Below, in pieces: positions 18,701 through 26,930 of a DNA stretch of 64,000 nucleotides; position 1 is the stretch's first letter; the number at the start of each line of letters is the position of its first letter. The stretch covers positions 1-64,000 of the forward strand of contig JAQGNE010000069.1 of the NCBI GenBank assembly GCA_028291985.1, given 5' to 3'. The DNA comes from Polaromonas sp. (GTDB lineage: Bacteria; Pseudomonadota; Gammaproteobacteria; Burkholderiales; Burkholderiaceae_C). The position numbers and the translations under genes were made by a program. Under the pieces are notes generated by a model. The model was not told where the DNA came from, ran no database searches, and saw only the letters and a program-made list of their open reading frames with translations.

Positions 18701-20001
18701 TGCGCGGGCTGCGCGGGCGATGATGATGGCGCGGCTGCAGGCGGCGCCCATGTGCCAGTGGCTGACAACTCACCACCGGCGGTAAGCGCACGCATTGACT
18801 CCACCGCCACAACGCCGCCTTGCCATTGCGCACTGGCCCGCAGTTCGTCCAGCGGCAGGCGCTGTTTGTCGATAGGCCCGGCCATGCTGTTGGTCAGTTG
18901 GAGCTGTACAGACCAGCTGTCATGGGCAGGCTTGCCCCCGGCGCCAGGCACCGCTGGCGCCAGGGGACGCACGCTTGCGGTGCCGTTCAGCAGGGTCTGG
19001 GGTGCCTGCGGCCACAGGGCTCCCACGTTCAACTGGTTGAAGACCGCTTCCGCACGCGGAACAGGTTGCGCTGCCCACGGCGTGACTGTTGCCGTGAGGC
19101 TCACCTGCGGCTGCGTGGTGACGGGTATCGCAGGGCTTGCGGTGGGCGTGCCCGCAGGCAGTGCGTTTGTCGCTGTAGCGGCCAGCGGTGCGCTGGTCTG
19201 CGCAGATGCGTTGATGCTCAGCTCGGTCAATGCCCCTGTTGCCGTGGCCTGAAAGGTGACCGGAACCGTGGTGCTGTTGCCGCCGGGCACACTCAAAACC
19301 AGGCCGCCCGACACCGCCCCATCAAGCTGCAGTGGGCTGCTGTCCGTCAAGGCCGCTTTCCCGCTGTACCGACCTCCAAATCCCTGAAGGTTGGCGAGTA
19401 CCAGCCGATGCACGCGCTTGTCGTACCCATAGCTGCCCTTCACATCCGAGATTTCCATCGGATCAGGATTTGCGCGCTGCGTCAGCCGAAGGCTGCCCAG
19501 CGACAACTCGTCCAGCGTCAGCGCTACTGGCAGGCGAATGTTGTCGGGCGGACCCGCCGCCGGTGGCGTTGGCGGACGCTGGTCATCCACCGCAAGCCTC
19601 GCCACCGCAACCCGGTCCAGCTTGAGCGTGCCTGTCAAGATTGAAAGCGGTTGCCAGGCGAGGCTGACATCTGTAGCGTCTACCTTCAAACCTTCCTTTC
19701 GCCACTGCAGACGGTCGATATGCCCGCCTGCCCGAAGTGATCCGGTGACGCCGTCGGTGCTGAGTTGCTGCGGCGGGCTGATCAGGTGCTTTTGCGCCAG
19801 GCGGACAGCGGCGGCCAGCGAGCCGTCAGTACCCGTCCACCACCACGCCACGGCAGTTGCTATTAAAAAAATAGCTATAACCCCTGACAAGAAAAGGGCT
19901 AGGGGCCTAAAGCATTCAAATTTTCGTTTACGGCGGGCAAGCCCTGGCCGGTGCCGATCGTCACCGGAATTTTCCGGGCTTGGGTCGTCATTCACGCTCA
20001 A
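15742..20001 (-). CDS. tamB: Translocation and assembly module subunit TamB
   Basis: Very large (1419 aa) inner-membrane-anchored AsmA-like protein that spans the periplasm and works with TamA in outer-membrane protein insertion or phospholipid transport. A single N-terminal membrane anchor (about residues 30-52) precedes a long beta-rich body with an Ala/Thr/Pro-rich stretch near residues 660-700. The C-terminal DUF490-type region includes FRVQGKGIDTQLRGRL and ends FTFQYD. The start overlaps the tamA stop by 4 bp. The anchor is encoded by a dispersed palindromic element. The body is somewhat richer in low-complexity Ala than enteric TamB. Confidence 0.95.
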   Translation of the reverse strand: MSVNDDPSPENSGDDRHRPGLARRKRKFECFRPLALFLSGVIAIFLIATAVAWWWTGTDGSLAAAVRLAQKHLISPPQQLSTDGVTGSLRAGGHIDRLQWRKEGLKVDATDVSLAWQPLSILTGTLKLDRVAVARLAVDDQRPPTPPAAGPPDNIRLPVALTLDELSLGSLRLTQRANPDPMEISDVKGSYGYDKRVHRLVLANLQGFGGRYSGKAALTDSSPLQLDGAVSGGLVLSVPGGNSTTVPVTFQATATGALTELSINASAQTSAPLAATATNALPAGTPTASPAIPVTTQPQVSLTATVTPWAAQPVPRAEAVFNQLNVGALWPQAPQTLLNGTASVRPLAPAVPGAGGKPAHDSWSVQLQLTNSMAGPIDKQRLPLDELRASAQWQGGVVAVESMRALTAGGELSATGTWAPPAAAPSSSPAQPAHRMAPQVWKLRAILKNIDPARLHTQLASLPLAGQATASSQLDAINFDADLKASTTERPARSSPLAQLRLQSASASGTWSPQVAGGTLALSALQVRTDDGELAGTLEAQIAQPGGKANLTLTAPGLNAQLKGELREKSGGGELDLRMRNAAEAIGWIGRLPGVPADLQAQLRSSAASGSAQVAAQWQGGWQDPAVKARLSVPTLALTPPTSNIKTAAAPTTTTSTMPVTATASAGTATSTISTSNEVAATPSADIAAGAADAVPGATPTRLVFRDVQADVSGRLSQAQLSLRGRFDSDQRRLRLQLDAEGGQVQTPGPAKTLAASAWRVVVKRLDASVVEPAISTGTWGLGLRQPVPLRWTPAPTANGAAAFEAGAGEAVLSAPTAQASSATISWEPVRWSNNQLTTAGKLTGLPMAWAELFAGPQLAGSLLTGDLVFDGSWDARLTDRIDVKAGLLRRGGDITVQAENAEGRTARVAAGIREARISLVNEGDALSLALVWDSERAGSANGEIKTRLTRLPATADAGGGWTWASDAPLDGRLRAQLPRLGVWSVLAPPGWRIRGSLATNIAVSGNRDSPQLAGTLQASDLALRSVADGIEFGNGRLRATLDGTRMRIDEFSLQGAAQKGTDGRPAGSGGLLFAQGQAAWLNQKPDVRLDIRLDRLRASIRTDRQITLSGALQASLQGKQASVTGALKVDQARIVLPEEGTPQLGSDVVVRSASSSAGSAGKSGPAEASATSKAKPASAQAQGDRAVKVAVELDMGSDFRVQGKGIDTQLRGRLMLAAESLANPRLTGEIRTVGGQYRAYGQRLDVEQGFIRFTGQLDNPTLDILAIRPNLIQRVGVQIQGTALLPRVRLYAEPDLPDAEKLSWLVLGRSSASGGGDAALLQQAAVALLGSKGGTGGGLAGRFGLDELSYGDASGGAGGSAVTLGKRFSNNFYAAYERSLSGAVGTLRVFYDLSQRFTVRVEAGQSSAVDLIFTFQYD
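19857..19917 (+). repeat. Dispersed 60-bp palindromic element, copy in the tamB membrane anchor
   Basis: Core GCTATTAAAAAAATAGC, then 20 nt, then GGGCTAGGGGCC and an A-rich tail ending CATTC. CCCC after the core can pair with the GGGG after GGGCTA. On the tamB strand it reads through as FRPLALFLSGVIAIFLIAT, the whole hydrophobic anchor. Confidence 0.85.
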
Positions 20002-21977
20002 AAGACAAACCCTATGCTGGTATGCAACCGCACCTGTCTGGCCTTGACGCCATAGGCCACATCCAACTGCAGCGGACCAATCGGGCTTTTCCAGCGAATG
20101 CCGGTGCCGATGCCAACCGACGGCCGAAGGTCACCGGCCTTGTCGGCAACCGAGCCGGCGTCGATAAAAACCGTGTTTTCGAATTCCGTCAGCAGGCCAT
20201 TGCGACGAAGCGGGCGCTGGTATTCCACGCTGGCAACCGCCAGATAACGGCCCGGGCCCACCACGCCATTGGCCTGCCGTATACCGATATCGCGATAGCC
20301 GTAACCCCTGACGGTCGCGTCACCACCGGTTCGAAACAGCTCGGTGGACGGAAGCCGCGCGCTGTCCTTGGCCAGCACGGCTCCAGCCTCGGCGCGCAGC
20401 GCGATGCGGCCGGTTTGAAGCGGCCTGATGCCCAGCCAGCGTCCTGTCGTGCGCAGATAGGGCGAACGATCGCCGGTCAATGTATGGCCAGCGCCAACCT
20501 GCACGCTGAGGCCAAAACCCTTGTTGGGAAAAGGCAGGCTGTCGAAGTAGCGGCCGGTCCAGATGGCGTTGGCGCTGATGGCTGAGCCATCACCCGCATC
20601 GGCAGCGGCAAGCCCGCTGGTGCCCATGCCACTGACCCTGGCGCGGTCGTACTGCAGGTACAGGTTGCGGTCGATGCGTTCGCCGATCTGGTTGCGGCCG
20701 AACCGCAAGCGCTGCGAGTTCGTCACCAGGCCGTCATCGTCAATCCGCTCGATTCTGGCAAGGCCCGCCCAACGGCGGTTGGCCTCGTCCGGCAGGGATG
20801 TCCATTCGGTCTCCAGAAACGGATTTTTTCGCTCGATGGTGAGACGGTTGACCGAGCGCCAGTCGGTTCCGAAAGCCTTGTGATGCGTGTATTCAACAGA
20901 TGCGCGCGGACCAGAATCTGTGGTCAGCCCAATACCCAGCACCACCTTGGTCAACTGGGCTTCGCGCACCTGAACCTGAACCGGCGTTGCGGCGGGGTCC
21001 GTTGTGCTGTCTGCGTTGATGAACACGTTGGCAGAGTCGAAATAGCCGCTCGATGCCAGCCGCTGCTGGGCTTCCAGCAGCTCTTTCTGGTCATAGACAG
21101 CGCCTTCCTTCAGGCGCGCCAGCCGTGGCACCAGCACCGGGTTGTAGCGCTCCACACCGGTAACCTCCAGCCGGCCCAGACGGTAGGTCGGTCCTGAATC
21201 GAGCTTGAGGCCGAGAAACGCGCTGTTGCTCGCCGGGTCGATGTCCGCCAGGCTGTCGGCAATGCGTCCGGTCGGGTAACGGCGCGCCGTCAGGTCGCGC
21301 AACGCCTGTGTCTTGGCGCCGTCCCAACTGTCCTGGGTAAAGGTCTGGCCTGGCGGCAAGCGCCAGTTGCGCTGAATGGTCTGGCGCTGCTCGATCGCAT
21401 CCGGCTCGGCCGACTGTTCTATTTCACCGGCAAAGGCAATGTCAACGGCTTTGATCAGGGTAAGCGGCCCTGGCTCGACAGTAATCGCAACCGCGGGCGG
21501 CGCACCGGCATTGCCTTCACGCGTGATGGTGATGGCGGGGCTGAAGTACCCGAGCGTGCCCACCAGATTTCTCACATTGCGCTCAGCCAGCTCGACAAGG
21601 CGGGCCAGCTCTGCATCGTCCAAATCAGTGACCGCCCGGTAGCGCTGCAGTTCCAGATGCTTTTCGATCAGGCCGCGCACCGTGTCAGGCGCACGTACCG
21701 AAATATTGAATGCAGCTGCTTCAGGTCCGGCTGGGGTCGGGCTGACCTCGGTTTCGACAGGTGCAGACGATGGGAGTGGAGCGGGCGGAGGTGCAGGCGG
21801 CATCACGCTTGGGTCTGTCTGCGCAGATGACGGCGCGGGCGCGCCGCCTGGCCTTTCGCCAGCAGCTATCGGCAGCGTTTGCGCTTGCACCCGTCCAGCA
21901 AGAAGCAGCCAGCAGCCCAGAAGAACCGAGGCCGCTGTCAGCACTGGTGCGGCCTTGCGGTTGCTGAGAAAAATCAC
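19998..21977 (-). CDS. tamA: Translocation and assembly module subunit TamA (Omp85 family)
   Basis: A 659-aa Omp85-type outer-membrane protein. Residues 1-32 form a signal peptide ending VQA. An Ala/Pro-rich linker follows, then three POTRA-like domains (for example VEPGPLTLIKAVDI and YRLGRLEVTGVERYNP), and a C-terminal 16-strand barrel domain with the VRGYGYRDIG segment matching the VRGY motif in loop 6. The protein ends in Phe (IGFVF), the normal signal for barrel assembly. Its stop overlaps the tamB start (ATGA), so the two are translationally coupled. Confidence 0.96.
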   Translation of the reverse strand: MIFLSNRKAAPVLTAASVLLGCWLLLAGRVQAQTLPIAAGERPGGAPAPSSAQTDPSVMPPAPPPAPLPSSAPVETEVSPTPAGPEAAAFNISVRAPDTVRGLIEKHLELQRYRAVTDLDDAELARLVELAERNVRNLVGTLGYFSPAITITREGNAGAPPAVAITVEPGPLTLIKAVDIAFAGEIEQSAEPDAIEQRQTIQRNWRLPPGQTFTQDSWDGAKTQALRDLTARRYPTGRIADSLADIDPASNSAFLGLKLDSGPTYRLGRLEVTGVERYNPVLVPRLARLKEGAVYDQKELLEAQQRLASSGYFDSANVFINADSTTDPAATPVQVQVREAQLTKVVLGIGLTTDSGPRASVEYTHHKAFGTDWRSVNRLTIERKNPFLETEWTSLPDEANRRWAGLARIERIDDDGLVTNSQRLRFGRNQIGERIDRNLYLQYDRARVSGMGTSGLAAADAGDGSAISANAIWTGRYFDSLPFPNKGFGLSVQVGAGHTLTGDRSPYLRTTGRWLGIRPLQTGRIALRAEAGAVLAKDSARLPSTELFRTGGDATVRGYGYRDIGIRQANGVVGPGRYLAVASVEYQRPLRRNGLLTEFENTVFIDAGSVADKAGDLRPSVGIGTGIRWKSPIGPLQLDVAYGVKARQVRLHTSIGFVF

Positions 21978-22111
21978 AAGCTCAGTTTACTGGAGGCCTT
22001 TTTCGGTATTTGGCTTCCGGGCCGCAGTTGCCTTCTTTTCAGCCTGAGTGCATGTAGGTGCATTTCGCGTTGTCGTGCTGAACGTGTCTTCAAGCCATCA
22101 GCGCCTGCGTC

Positions 22112-23332
22112 TTATTTGGAAAGAAGCCGCATGGCCTCTTCCAGTCCCTTGATCGTCAATGGGTACATGCGCTGGCTGACGAGCTGCTGTATCACGCTAA
22201 TGCTCTGCCGGTACTGCCAAACGCCCTGCGGCTCCGGGTTGATCCATGCAAACTTCGGGAAGGCATGGGTCAGCCGCTGCAGCCATTCCGCGCCAGATTC
22301 TTCGTTGTTGTATTCGACACTGCCGCCCGGCTGCAAGATTTCGTAGGGGCTCATGGTCGCGTCGCCGACAAAGATCAGCTTGTAGTCCTTGTTGTACTTG
22401 CGAATGATGTCCCAGGTTGCAAACTTTTCACTGAAGCGCCTGCGGTTGTTCTTCCACATGAAGTCGTAGACACAGTTGTGGAAGTAGTAAAACTCGAGGT
22501 GCTTGAACTCCGCCTTCACAGCCGAGAACATCTCTTCAACCCGGCTGATGTGGTCATCCATCGTGCCGCCGACATCCATCAGCAGCAGCACCTTCACATT
22601 GTTGTGGCGCTCGGGAACCATCTTGATGTCGAGCCAGCCTGCGTTGGCTGCCGTGGACTTGATGGTGTCAGGCAGGTCCAGCTCTTCAACATGGCCCTCG
22701 CGCGCAAACTTGCGCAGGCGGCGCAGGGCGACCTTGATGTTGCGGGTGCCGAGCTCCTGCGTGTCGTCATAGTCCTTGTAGGCACGCTGGTCCCAGACCT
22801 TGACTGCGCTCTTGTTACGGCCTTTTTCCTGGCCAATCCGAATGCCCTGGGGGTTGAAACCATTGGCCCCGAATGGCGATGTACCGCCGGTGCCAATCCA
22901 TTTGCTGCCCCCTTCGTGGCGCTCCTTTTGCTCCTCAAAGCGCTTTTTCAGCGTCTCCATCAATTCGTCCCAGCCCATCTTTTCGATCTTGGCTTTGTCT
23001 TCGGGGCTGAGCTCCAGCTCCAGGTTTTTACGCAGCCATTCACGCGGTATGTCTTGCGTGAAGTCGGCCACCATCTCCACACCCTTGAAGTAGGACGCGA
23101 AGGCGCGGTCAAACTTGTCGTAGTGCTTTTCATCCTTCACCAGAATCGTGCGGCTGAGGTAGTAAAAATCTTCGATCTTGTAGGCGCCTTCACCGGCATC
23201 GCCTGCGGCATCGGGCCTGCTGCTGTTGGGACCCACGACGCCTGCCTCAAGCGCTTCCAGCAACATCAGGTATTCCTTGACGGAAACCGGGAGCTTGGCT
23301 GAGCGGAGTGTGTAGAAAAAATCGATGAGCAT
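22112..23332 (-). CDS. VWA-domain protein, CoxE-like
   Basis: A 406-aa cytoplasmic protein with no signal peptide or membrane span. The C-terminal von Willebrand A domain begins LLLMDVGGTMDDHI, a DxGGT variant of the MIDAS metal site, followed by FYYFHNCVYDFMW. The N-terminal half is charged (KRFEEQKERHEGG...), as in CoxE-like partners of MoxR ATPases. A MoxR ATPase gene lies upstream on the same strand, separated by two small genes, so the two probably form a chaperone-like pair. The client complex is not identifiable here. Confidence 0.9.
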   Translation of the reverse strand: MLIDFFYTLRSAKLPVSVKEYLMLLEALEAGVVGPNSSRPDAAGDAGEGAYKIEDFYYLSRTILVKDEKHYDKFDRAFASYFKGVEMVADFTQDIPREWLRKNLELELSPEDKAKIEKMGWDELMETLKKRFEEQKERHEGGSKWIGTGGTSPFGANGFNPQGIRIGQEKGRNKSAVKVWDQRAYKDYDDTQELGTRNIKVALRRLRKFAREGHVEELDLPDTIKSTAANAGWLDIKMVPERHNNVKVLLLMDVGGTMDDHISRVEEMFSAVKAEFKHLEFYYFHNCVYDFMWKNNRRRFSEKFATWDIIRKYNKDYKLIFVGDATMSPYEILQPGGSVEYNNEESGAEWLQRLTHAFPKFAWINPEPQGVWQYRQSISVIQQLVSQRMYPLTIKGLEEAMRLLSK

Positions 23333-23404
23333 AAAAAGCCTCTGGCTGGAAATGGCAATGGCCCCGGGGCGATCACCATCAGATGCGGATTCCGGCTTGC
23401 AGGT

Positions 23405-23989
23405 TCAACGCGGTTTGTCGAGCAGATAAAGAAGCTGTGCCTTGGCCTCTGGCCACTCACCGGACCGCATGCTGTACATCACGGTGTCACGTATGGTGCC
23501 GTCGCGCCGCAGGTCATGGCCGCGCAGCACACCGTCTTTCTGGGCGCCGAGTCGCTCGATGGCGCGCTGGCTGGCAAAGTTGAAATTGTCGGTACGCCAG
23601 CCCACCACATGGCATGCCAGGGTTTCGAACGCATGTGTCAGCAGCAGCAGCTTGGCTGTGGAATTGACATGCGTGCGCTGGCAACTGCGGGCGTACCAGG
23701 TGTAGCCAATTTCGACCCGTTTGACCGCGGGCACGATGTCGTGAAAGCTGGTGGAACCGAGCACTTTTCCGGTGGAGGCGTTGATCACGGCAAATGCAAA
23801 GCGATTGTCCGTTTGCACGGCAGTTTCGATGTAGCTTCGGGTTTCATCCGGCGCCGGCACCGAGGTGATGCGCAGCTGCCAGAGTTCGCCATCGCGGGCT
23901 GCAGTTCTCAGCCCGTCCTCGTGTTGCAGCCCCAACGGCACCAATTTGACGTTGCGCGCTTCCAGCGTGACAGCTTGCACAAAAGCCAC
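23405..23989 (-). CDS. GNAT family N-acetyltransferase
   Basis: A 194-aa protein of the RimJ/RimL-like GNAT branch. It shows RNVKLVPLGLQHEDGL at the N-terminus, INASTGKVLGSTSFHDI for the central strands, VEIGYTWYARSCQRTHVN for the acetyl-CoA-binding strand and loop, and NFASQRAIERLGAQKDGVLRG at the C-terminus. The substrate is unknown. It sits 2 bp downstream of a small membrane-protein gene within the MoxR-VWA block. Confidence 0.92.
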   Translation of the reverse strand: MAFVQAVTLEARNVKLVPLGLQHEDGLRTAARDGELWQLRITSVPAPDETRSYIETAVQTDNRFAFAVINASTGKVLGSTSFHDIVPAVKRVEIGYTWYARSCQRTHVNSTAKLLLLTHAFETLACHVVGWRTDNFNFASQRAIERLGAQKDGVLRGHDLRRDGTIRDTVMYSMRSGEWPEAKAQLLYLLDKPR

Positions 23990-23991
23990 GG

Positions 23992-24228
23992 CTAGGTCTT
24001 GTCGCTGATGTCTTTGGCCTTCCGGCGGGATCTCCAGCGCCGCGCCAGTTGCAGACCCAGGCCTCCGCCCAGTCCGACCAGCACAATGCCGAAAATGCTG
24101 CTGTTGCTATAGCCGGCGGCAAAAATATCCAGCCCCAGCAGGCGGCCCAACCAGTAGCCCAGCAAGGCGCCACCGACAAAACCGATCGCATCGGACAGCC
24201 CTTCAAGAAGCAATGAGGTGTTGTTCAT
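23992..24228 (-). CDS. Small membrane protein, unknown
   Basis: 78 aa with two hydrophobic, Gly-rich segments (about residues 9-33 and 43-61) and a basic C-terminus (RRWRSRRKAKDISDKT). I do not recognise the family. It starts 9 bp after the moxR-like gene ends and stops 2 bp before the acetyltransferase gene, so it is almost certainly co-transcribed with them. Confidence 0.75.
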   Translation of the reverse strand: MNNTSLLLEGLSDAIGFVGGALLGYWLGRLLGLDIFAAGYSNSSIFGIVLVGLGGGLGLQLARRWRSRRKAKDISDKT

Positions 24229-24237
24229 AGGGGTGTC

Positions 24238-25092
24238 CTAGCGATGATTGCGCTGCATGAACACCAGCTTTTCAAAAAGCGTCACATCCTGTTCGTTCTT
24301 CAGCAGGGCGCCGACCAGAGGTGGCACGGTAACTTTGTCATCCGCGCTCTGCAAGGCTTCCAGTGGAATGTCTTCAGCCACCAGCAATTTCAGCCAGTCC
24401 AGCAGTTCACTGGTGGACGGTTTTTTCTTCAGGCCCGGCAGGTTGCGCACGTCATAAAAGGTTTTCATGGCCGCCGCCAGAAGTTCTTTCTTCAGCCCCG
24501 GAAAGTGCACATCAACGATCTGGCGCATGGTATCGGCATCAGGAAACTTGATGTAGTGAAAAAAGCAGCGCCGCAGAAAAGCGTCAGGCAACTCCTTTTC
24601 GTTGTTCGAGGTGATGAACACCAGCGGACGGTGCTTTGCCTTGATCAGCTCACGCGTCTCATAAACATAGAACTCCATGCGGTCGATCTCGCGCAGCAGA
24701 TCGTTCGGAAACTCGATGTCTGCCTTGTCGATCTCGTCGATCAGAAGCGCTACCGGCTGCTCCGAGGTAAAGGCCTGCCATAGCACGCCCTTGACGATGT
24801 AATTGTGGATGTTTTTGACCTTCGCGCCGCCATCCACACTGCTTAGCTGCGAATCCCGCAGCCGCGACACCGCGTCATATTCATATAAGCCTTGCTGCGC
24901 CTTGGTGGTGGACTTGATATGCCACTGCAGCAGCGGCAAACCCAGCGCAGTCGCGACTTCTTCGGCCAACATGGTTTTGCCGGTTCCGGGCTCGCCCTTG
25001 ACGAGCAGCGGTTTTTTCAGCGTGGCAGATGCATTGACAGCCAGCATCAGGTCTTGCGTCGCAACGTATTTTTCAGAGCCTTGAAATTTCAT
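24238..25092 (-). CDS. MoxR family AAA ATPase
   Basis: A 284-aa AAA+ ATPase. The Walker A is GEPGTGKTMLAEEVA (about residues 35-49), the Walker B is ALLIDEIDKAD and sensor 1 is VFITSNNEKELPDAFLRRC with an arginine finger. The compact length and the start (KFQGSEKYVATQDLM) match MoxR ATPases that pair with CoxE-like VWA proteins, and such a gene lies downstream in the same run. MoxR proteins are thought to help assemble or activate partner complexes; the client here is unknown. Confidence 0.93.
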   Translation of the reverse strand: MKFQGSEKYVATQDLMLAVNASATLKKPLLVKGEPGTGKTMLAEEVATALGLPLLQWHIKSTTKAQQGLYEYDAVSRLRDSQLSSVDGGAKVKNIHNYIVKGVLWQAFTSEQPVALLIDEIDKADIEFPNDLLREIDRMEFYVYETRELIKAKHRPLVFITSNNEKELPDAFLRRCFFHYIKFPDADTMRQIVDVHFPGLKKELLAAAMKTFYDVRNLPGLKKKPSTSELLDWLKLLVAEDIPLEALQSADDKVTVPPLVGALLKNEQDVTLFEKLVFMQRNHR

Positions 25093-25310
25093 GAAAGTCC
25101 GGATGTGGAGGGCTAGGGTTTAAATCTGCGGACAGGCCAATCACGATTCTGGTGCATCCCATCGTTGCTGCTGGCCGGCACGGACATTTGCGCCTGTCTG
25201 TTTTAGCGGAACAACACCGACCAGGCAGGCGACCATGCCAGCGCAGATATAATCCGGGGCTGATCAAGAGACCACGTCCCACCCCGAATCCATTCGATTG
25301 TGCGCGCAAA

Positions 25311-25976
25311 ATGAACAAGCTTTTCTCCACCGTATTCGCTGCTGCTGTCGCCTGTGTGACCTTTTCGGTCCAGGCACAGGACGCTAAGGGCGACGTCAAG
25401 GCGGGCGAAGCCAAGATCGCCATGTGCATCGGTTGCCATGGCATCAAGGGCTATCAGGCAACGTTTCCTGAAGTCTACAAAGTGCCGATGATTTCCGGGC
25501 AAAACGCGGCTTACATCTCCTCAGCCCTGCAGGCTTACAAGAAGGGCGTGCGCAAGCACCCCAGCATGCGCGGCATTGCCGAAACCCTGACCGACCAGGA
25601 TATTGCCGACCTGTCTGCCTACTATGGCGCGAGCGGCGTGGTTGCCGGCGGCGAGTTGGCAGCCAAGCCTTCCAAAGAGCCCAGCGCACAGGTTCAGGCA
25701 CTGCTGGCCAAAGCCAACTGCGCGTCATGCCATGGCGCCAACTTTGCCAAGCCGATTGACCCGTCCTATCCCAAGATCGCAGGCCAGCACGCTGACTACC
25801 TGTTTGTCGCGCTCAAGGCGTACAAGGTCAGCAACAACGCCAAGGTGGGCCGTGACAACGCCATCATGGCCGGCATGTCCAAGCAGTACACCAATGCCGA
25901 ACTCAAGCTGATTGCCAATTACCTGTCGTCGATTGACGGCGACCTCAAGACGGTGTCGCAAAGCCGCTTTCGCTGA
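25311..25976 (+). CDS. Diheme cytochrome c4-type protein
   Basis: A 221-aa periplasmic electron carrier. A signal peptide (NKLFSTVFAAAVACVTFSVQA) is followed by two cytochrome c domains with heme sites CIGCH (about residue 44) and CASCH (about 140). Axial Met candidates lie in HPSMRGIA and IMAGMSKQY. The ATG at 25311 was chosen because it begins the signal peptide; the longer ORF start adds 53 Arg/Pro-rich residues. The protein probably feeds a terminal oxidase such as the one encoded later in this window. A TATAAT at 25248 may be the -10 box, but no good -35 is present. Confidence 0.93.
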   Translation: MNKLFSTVFAAAVACVTFSVQAQDAKGDVKAGEAKIAMCIGCHGIKGYQATFPEVYKVPMISGQNAAYISSALQAYKKGVRKHPSMRGIAETLTDQDIADLSAYYGASGVVAGGELAAKPSKEPSAQVQALLAKANCASCHGANFAKPIDPSYPKIAGQHADYLFVALKAYKVSNNAKVGRDNAIMAGMSKQYTNAELKLIANYLSSIDGDLKTVSQSRFR

Positions 25977-25990
25977 GGCGTGTTGATTTT

Positions 25991-26020
25991 AAAAAAAAGC
26001 CGCTCATCAGCGGCTTTTTT
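25991..26020. terminator. Bidirectional terminator after the cytochrome c4 gene
   Basis: Stem AGCCGCT / AGCGGCT with a 4-nt loop, flanked by eight A on the left and six T on the right. It can stop transcripts from both the cytochrome gene and the converging DUF1841 gene. Confidence 0.92.
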
Positions 26021-26065
26021 CACGTTCACCCGTTCCTGCCGGGAATGTGCCTGCTCGTGGATGCG

Positions 26066-26500
26066 TCAGTCACGCGTGGCTGCGCGTTGCACGCAAGCCA
26101 GGTAGGCAGCACCATCCGGCGGCTTGCCAGCGCGCTGGCTTTCCCAGACCATTTGCCCCAGGCAATCCATGGCGTCATGATGGGCGTCATGCAATGAGCC
26201 CCGACGGGCAGCCAGCAGCTCGACGGCCTGGCGTATGCCGCGTGGCTGGTCAATCGAGCATTGTTCGCTGATCGACAGATGCATGGACAGGTGCAAAAAA
26301 GGATTGGTCTTTCCTGCCTCCACGTCATACATTGCCAGAAGCGCGGCATCAGTGTCAGAAAAATCAGCGTGGTATTCCGGATGCTCCGCCACCCACTGGC
26401 TTGCTATGATTTCAAGAGCTTCAAGCGGTTCCCGCGCCCGGCCCTTGGCATGAACAGAGCAAAAAAAGCGGCGAACATCGGCTTGTGAGGGCGTAAACAT
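26066..26500 (-). CDS. DUF1841 family protein
   Basis: A 144-aa soluble protein starting FTPSQADVRRFFCSVHAK and containing WVAEHPEYHADF, FLHLSMHLSISEQ and HDAHHDAMDCLGQMVWESQR. These are the conserved parts of DUF1841, a family found mainly in beta- and gamma-proteobacteria. Several conserved His suggest a metal site, but no function is established to my knowledge. It converges on the cytochrome c4 gene. Confidence 0.88.
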   Translation of the reverse strand: MFTPSQADVRRFFCSVHAKGRAREPLEALEIIASQWVAEHPEYHADFSDTDAALLAMYDVEAGKTNPFLHLSMHLSISEQCSIDQPRGIRQAVELLAARRGSLHDAHHDAMDCLGQMVWESQRAGKPPDGAAYLACVQRAATRD

Positions 26501-26688
26501 GCGGGGAGGTTATCACGCACGCCTCGCCTCGTTCCGCACACGGTTTTTGCGCCCGTGCATTGATTTCAAGCGCGGCTTGCGTCCTACATACAAACGCTTT
26601 TGGTCTCTTTACAGTAGAGCTTGATGCGTGGGGCGCCGGGGCCCGACGATCGTTTCTTTTCCTATCAATCCCGGCAAGGGAGACGGAT

Positions 26689-26910
26689 ATGAATGCAGCA
26701 AAAATCGCCGGAATTGTTTTGGTGGTGCTGGGAATAGCCGGCTTTTTCACGGGCGGTTTCAGCTTCTCGAAGGACACTACTGCTGCAAAGCTTGGCCCGC
26801 TCGAACTGACGGTTACCGAAAAGCAGTCCATCAATGTTCCCCAGTGGCTCAGCCTGGGCGCGCTTGCGCTGGGCGCCGTGGTTCTGGTGATCGGTTTTCG
26901 CAAGCCCTGA
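26689..26910 (+). CDS. Small two-helix membrane protein, unknown
   Basis: From the ATG at 26689 (preceded by AAGGGAGAC, a good ribosome site) the protein is 73 aa. One hydrophobic helix (KIAGIVLVVLGIAGFFTGG), a polar middle with LGPLELTVTEKQ and a second helix (SLGALALGAVVLVIGF) make a hairpin membrane protein. Similar small proteins occur in many proteobacteria without an assigned role. The longer ORF start in the track lacks a ribosome site and is rejected. Confidence 0.8.
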   Translation: MNAAKIAGIVLVVLGIAGFFTGGFSFSKDTTAAKLGPLELTVTEKQSINVPQWLSLGALALGAVVLVIGFRKP

Positions 26911-26930
26911 TAGGCCATATCGCACGGGCG

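Noticed and set aside
17906-19252. 448-aa plus-strand ORF inside tamB
   Set aside because: It is antisense to tamB; its Ala/Ser/Cys-rich composition is the expected shadow of a GC-rich gene, with no recognisable domain.
26399-26455. Element-like TTGCTATGATTTCAAGAGC in the DUF1841 gene
   Set aside because: The right arm does not match, the GGGCT block is absent, and the encoded residues fit the conserved family sequence.
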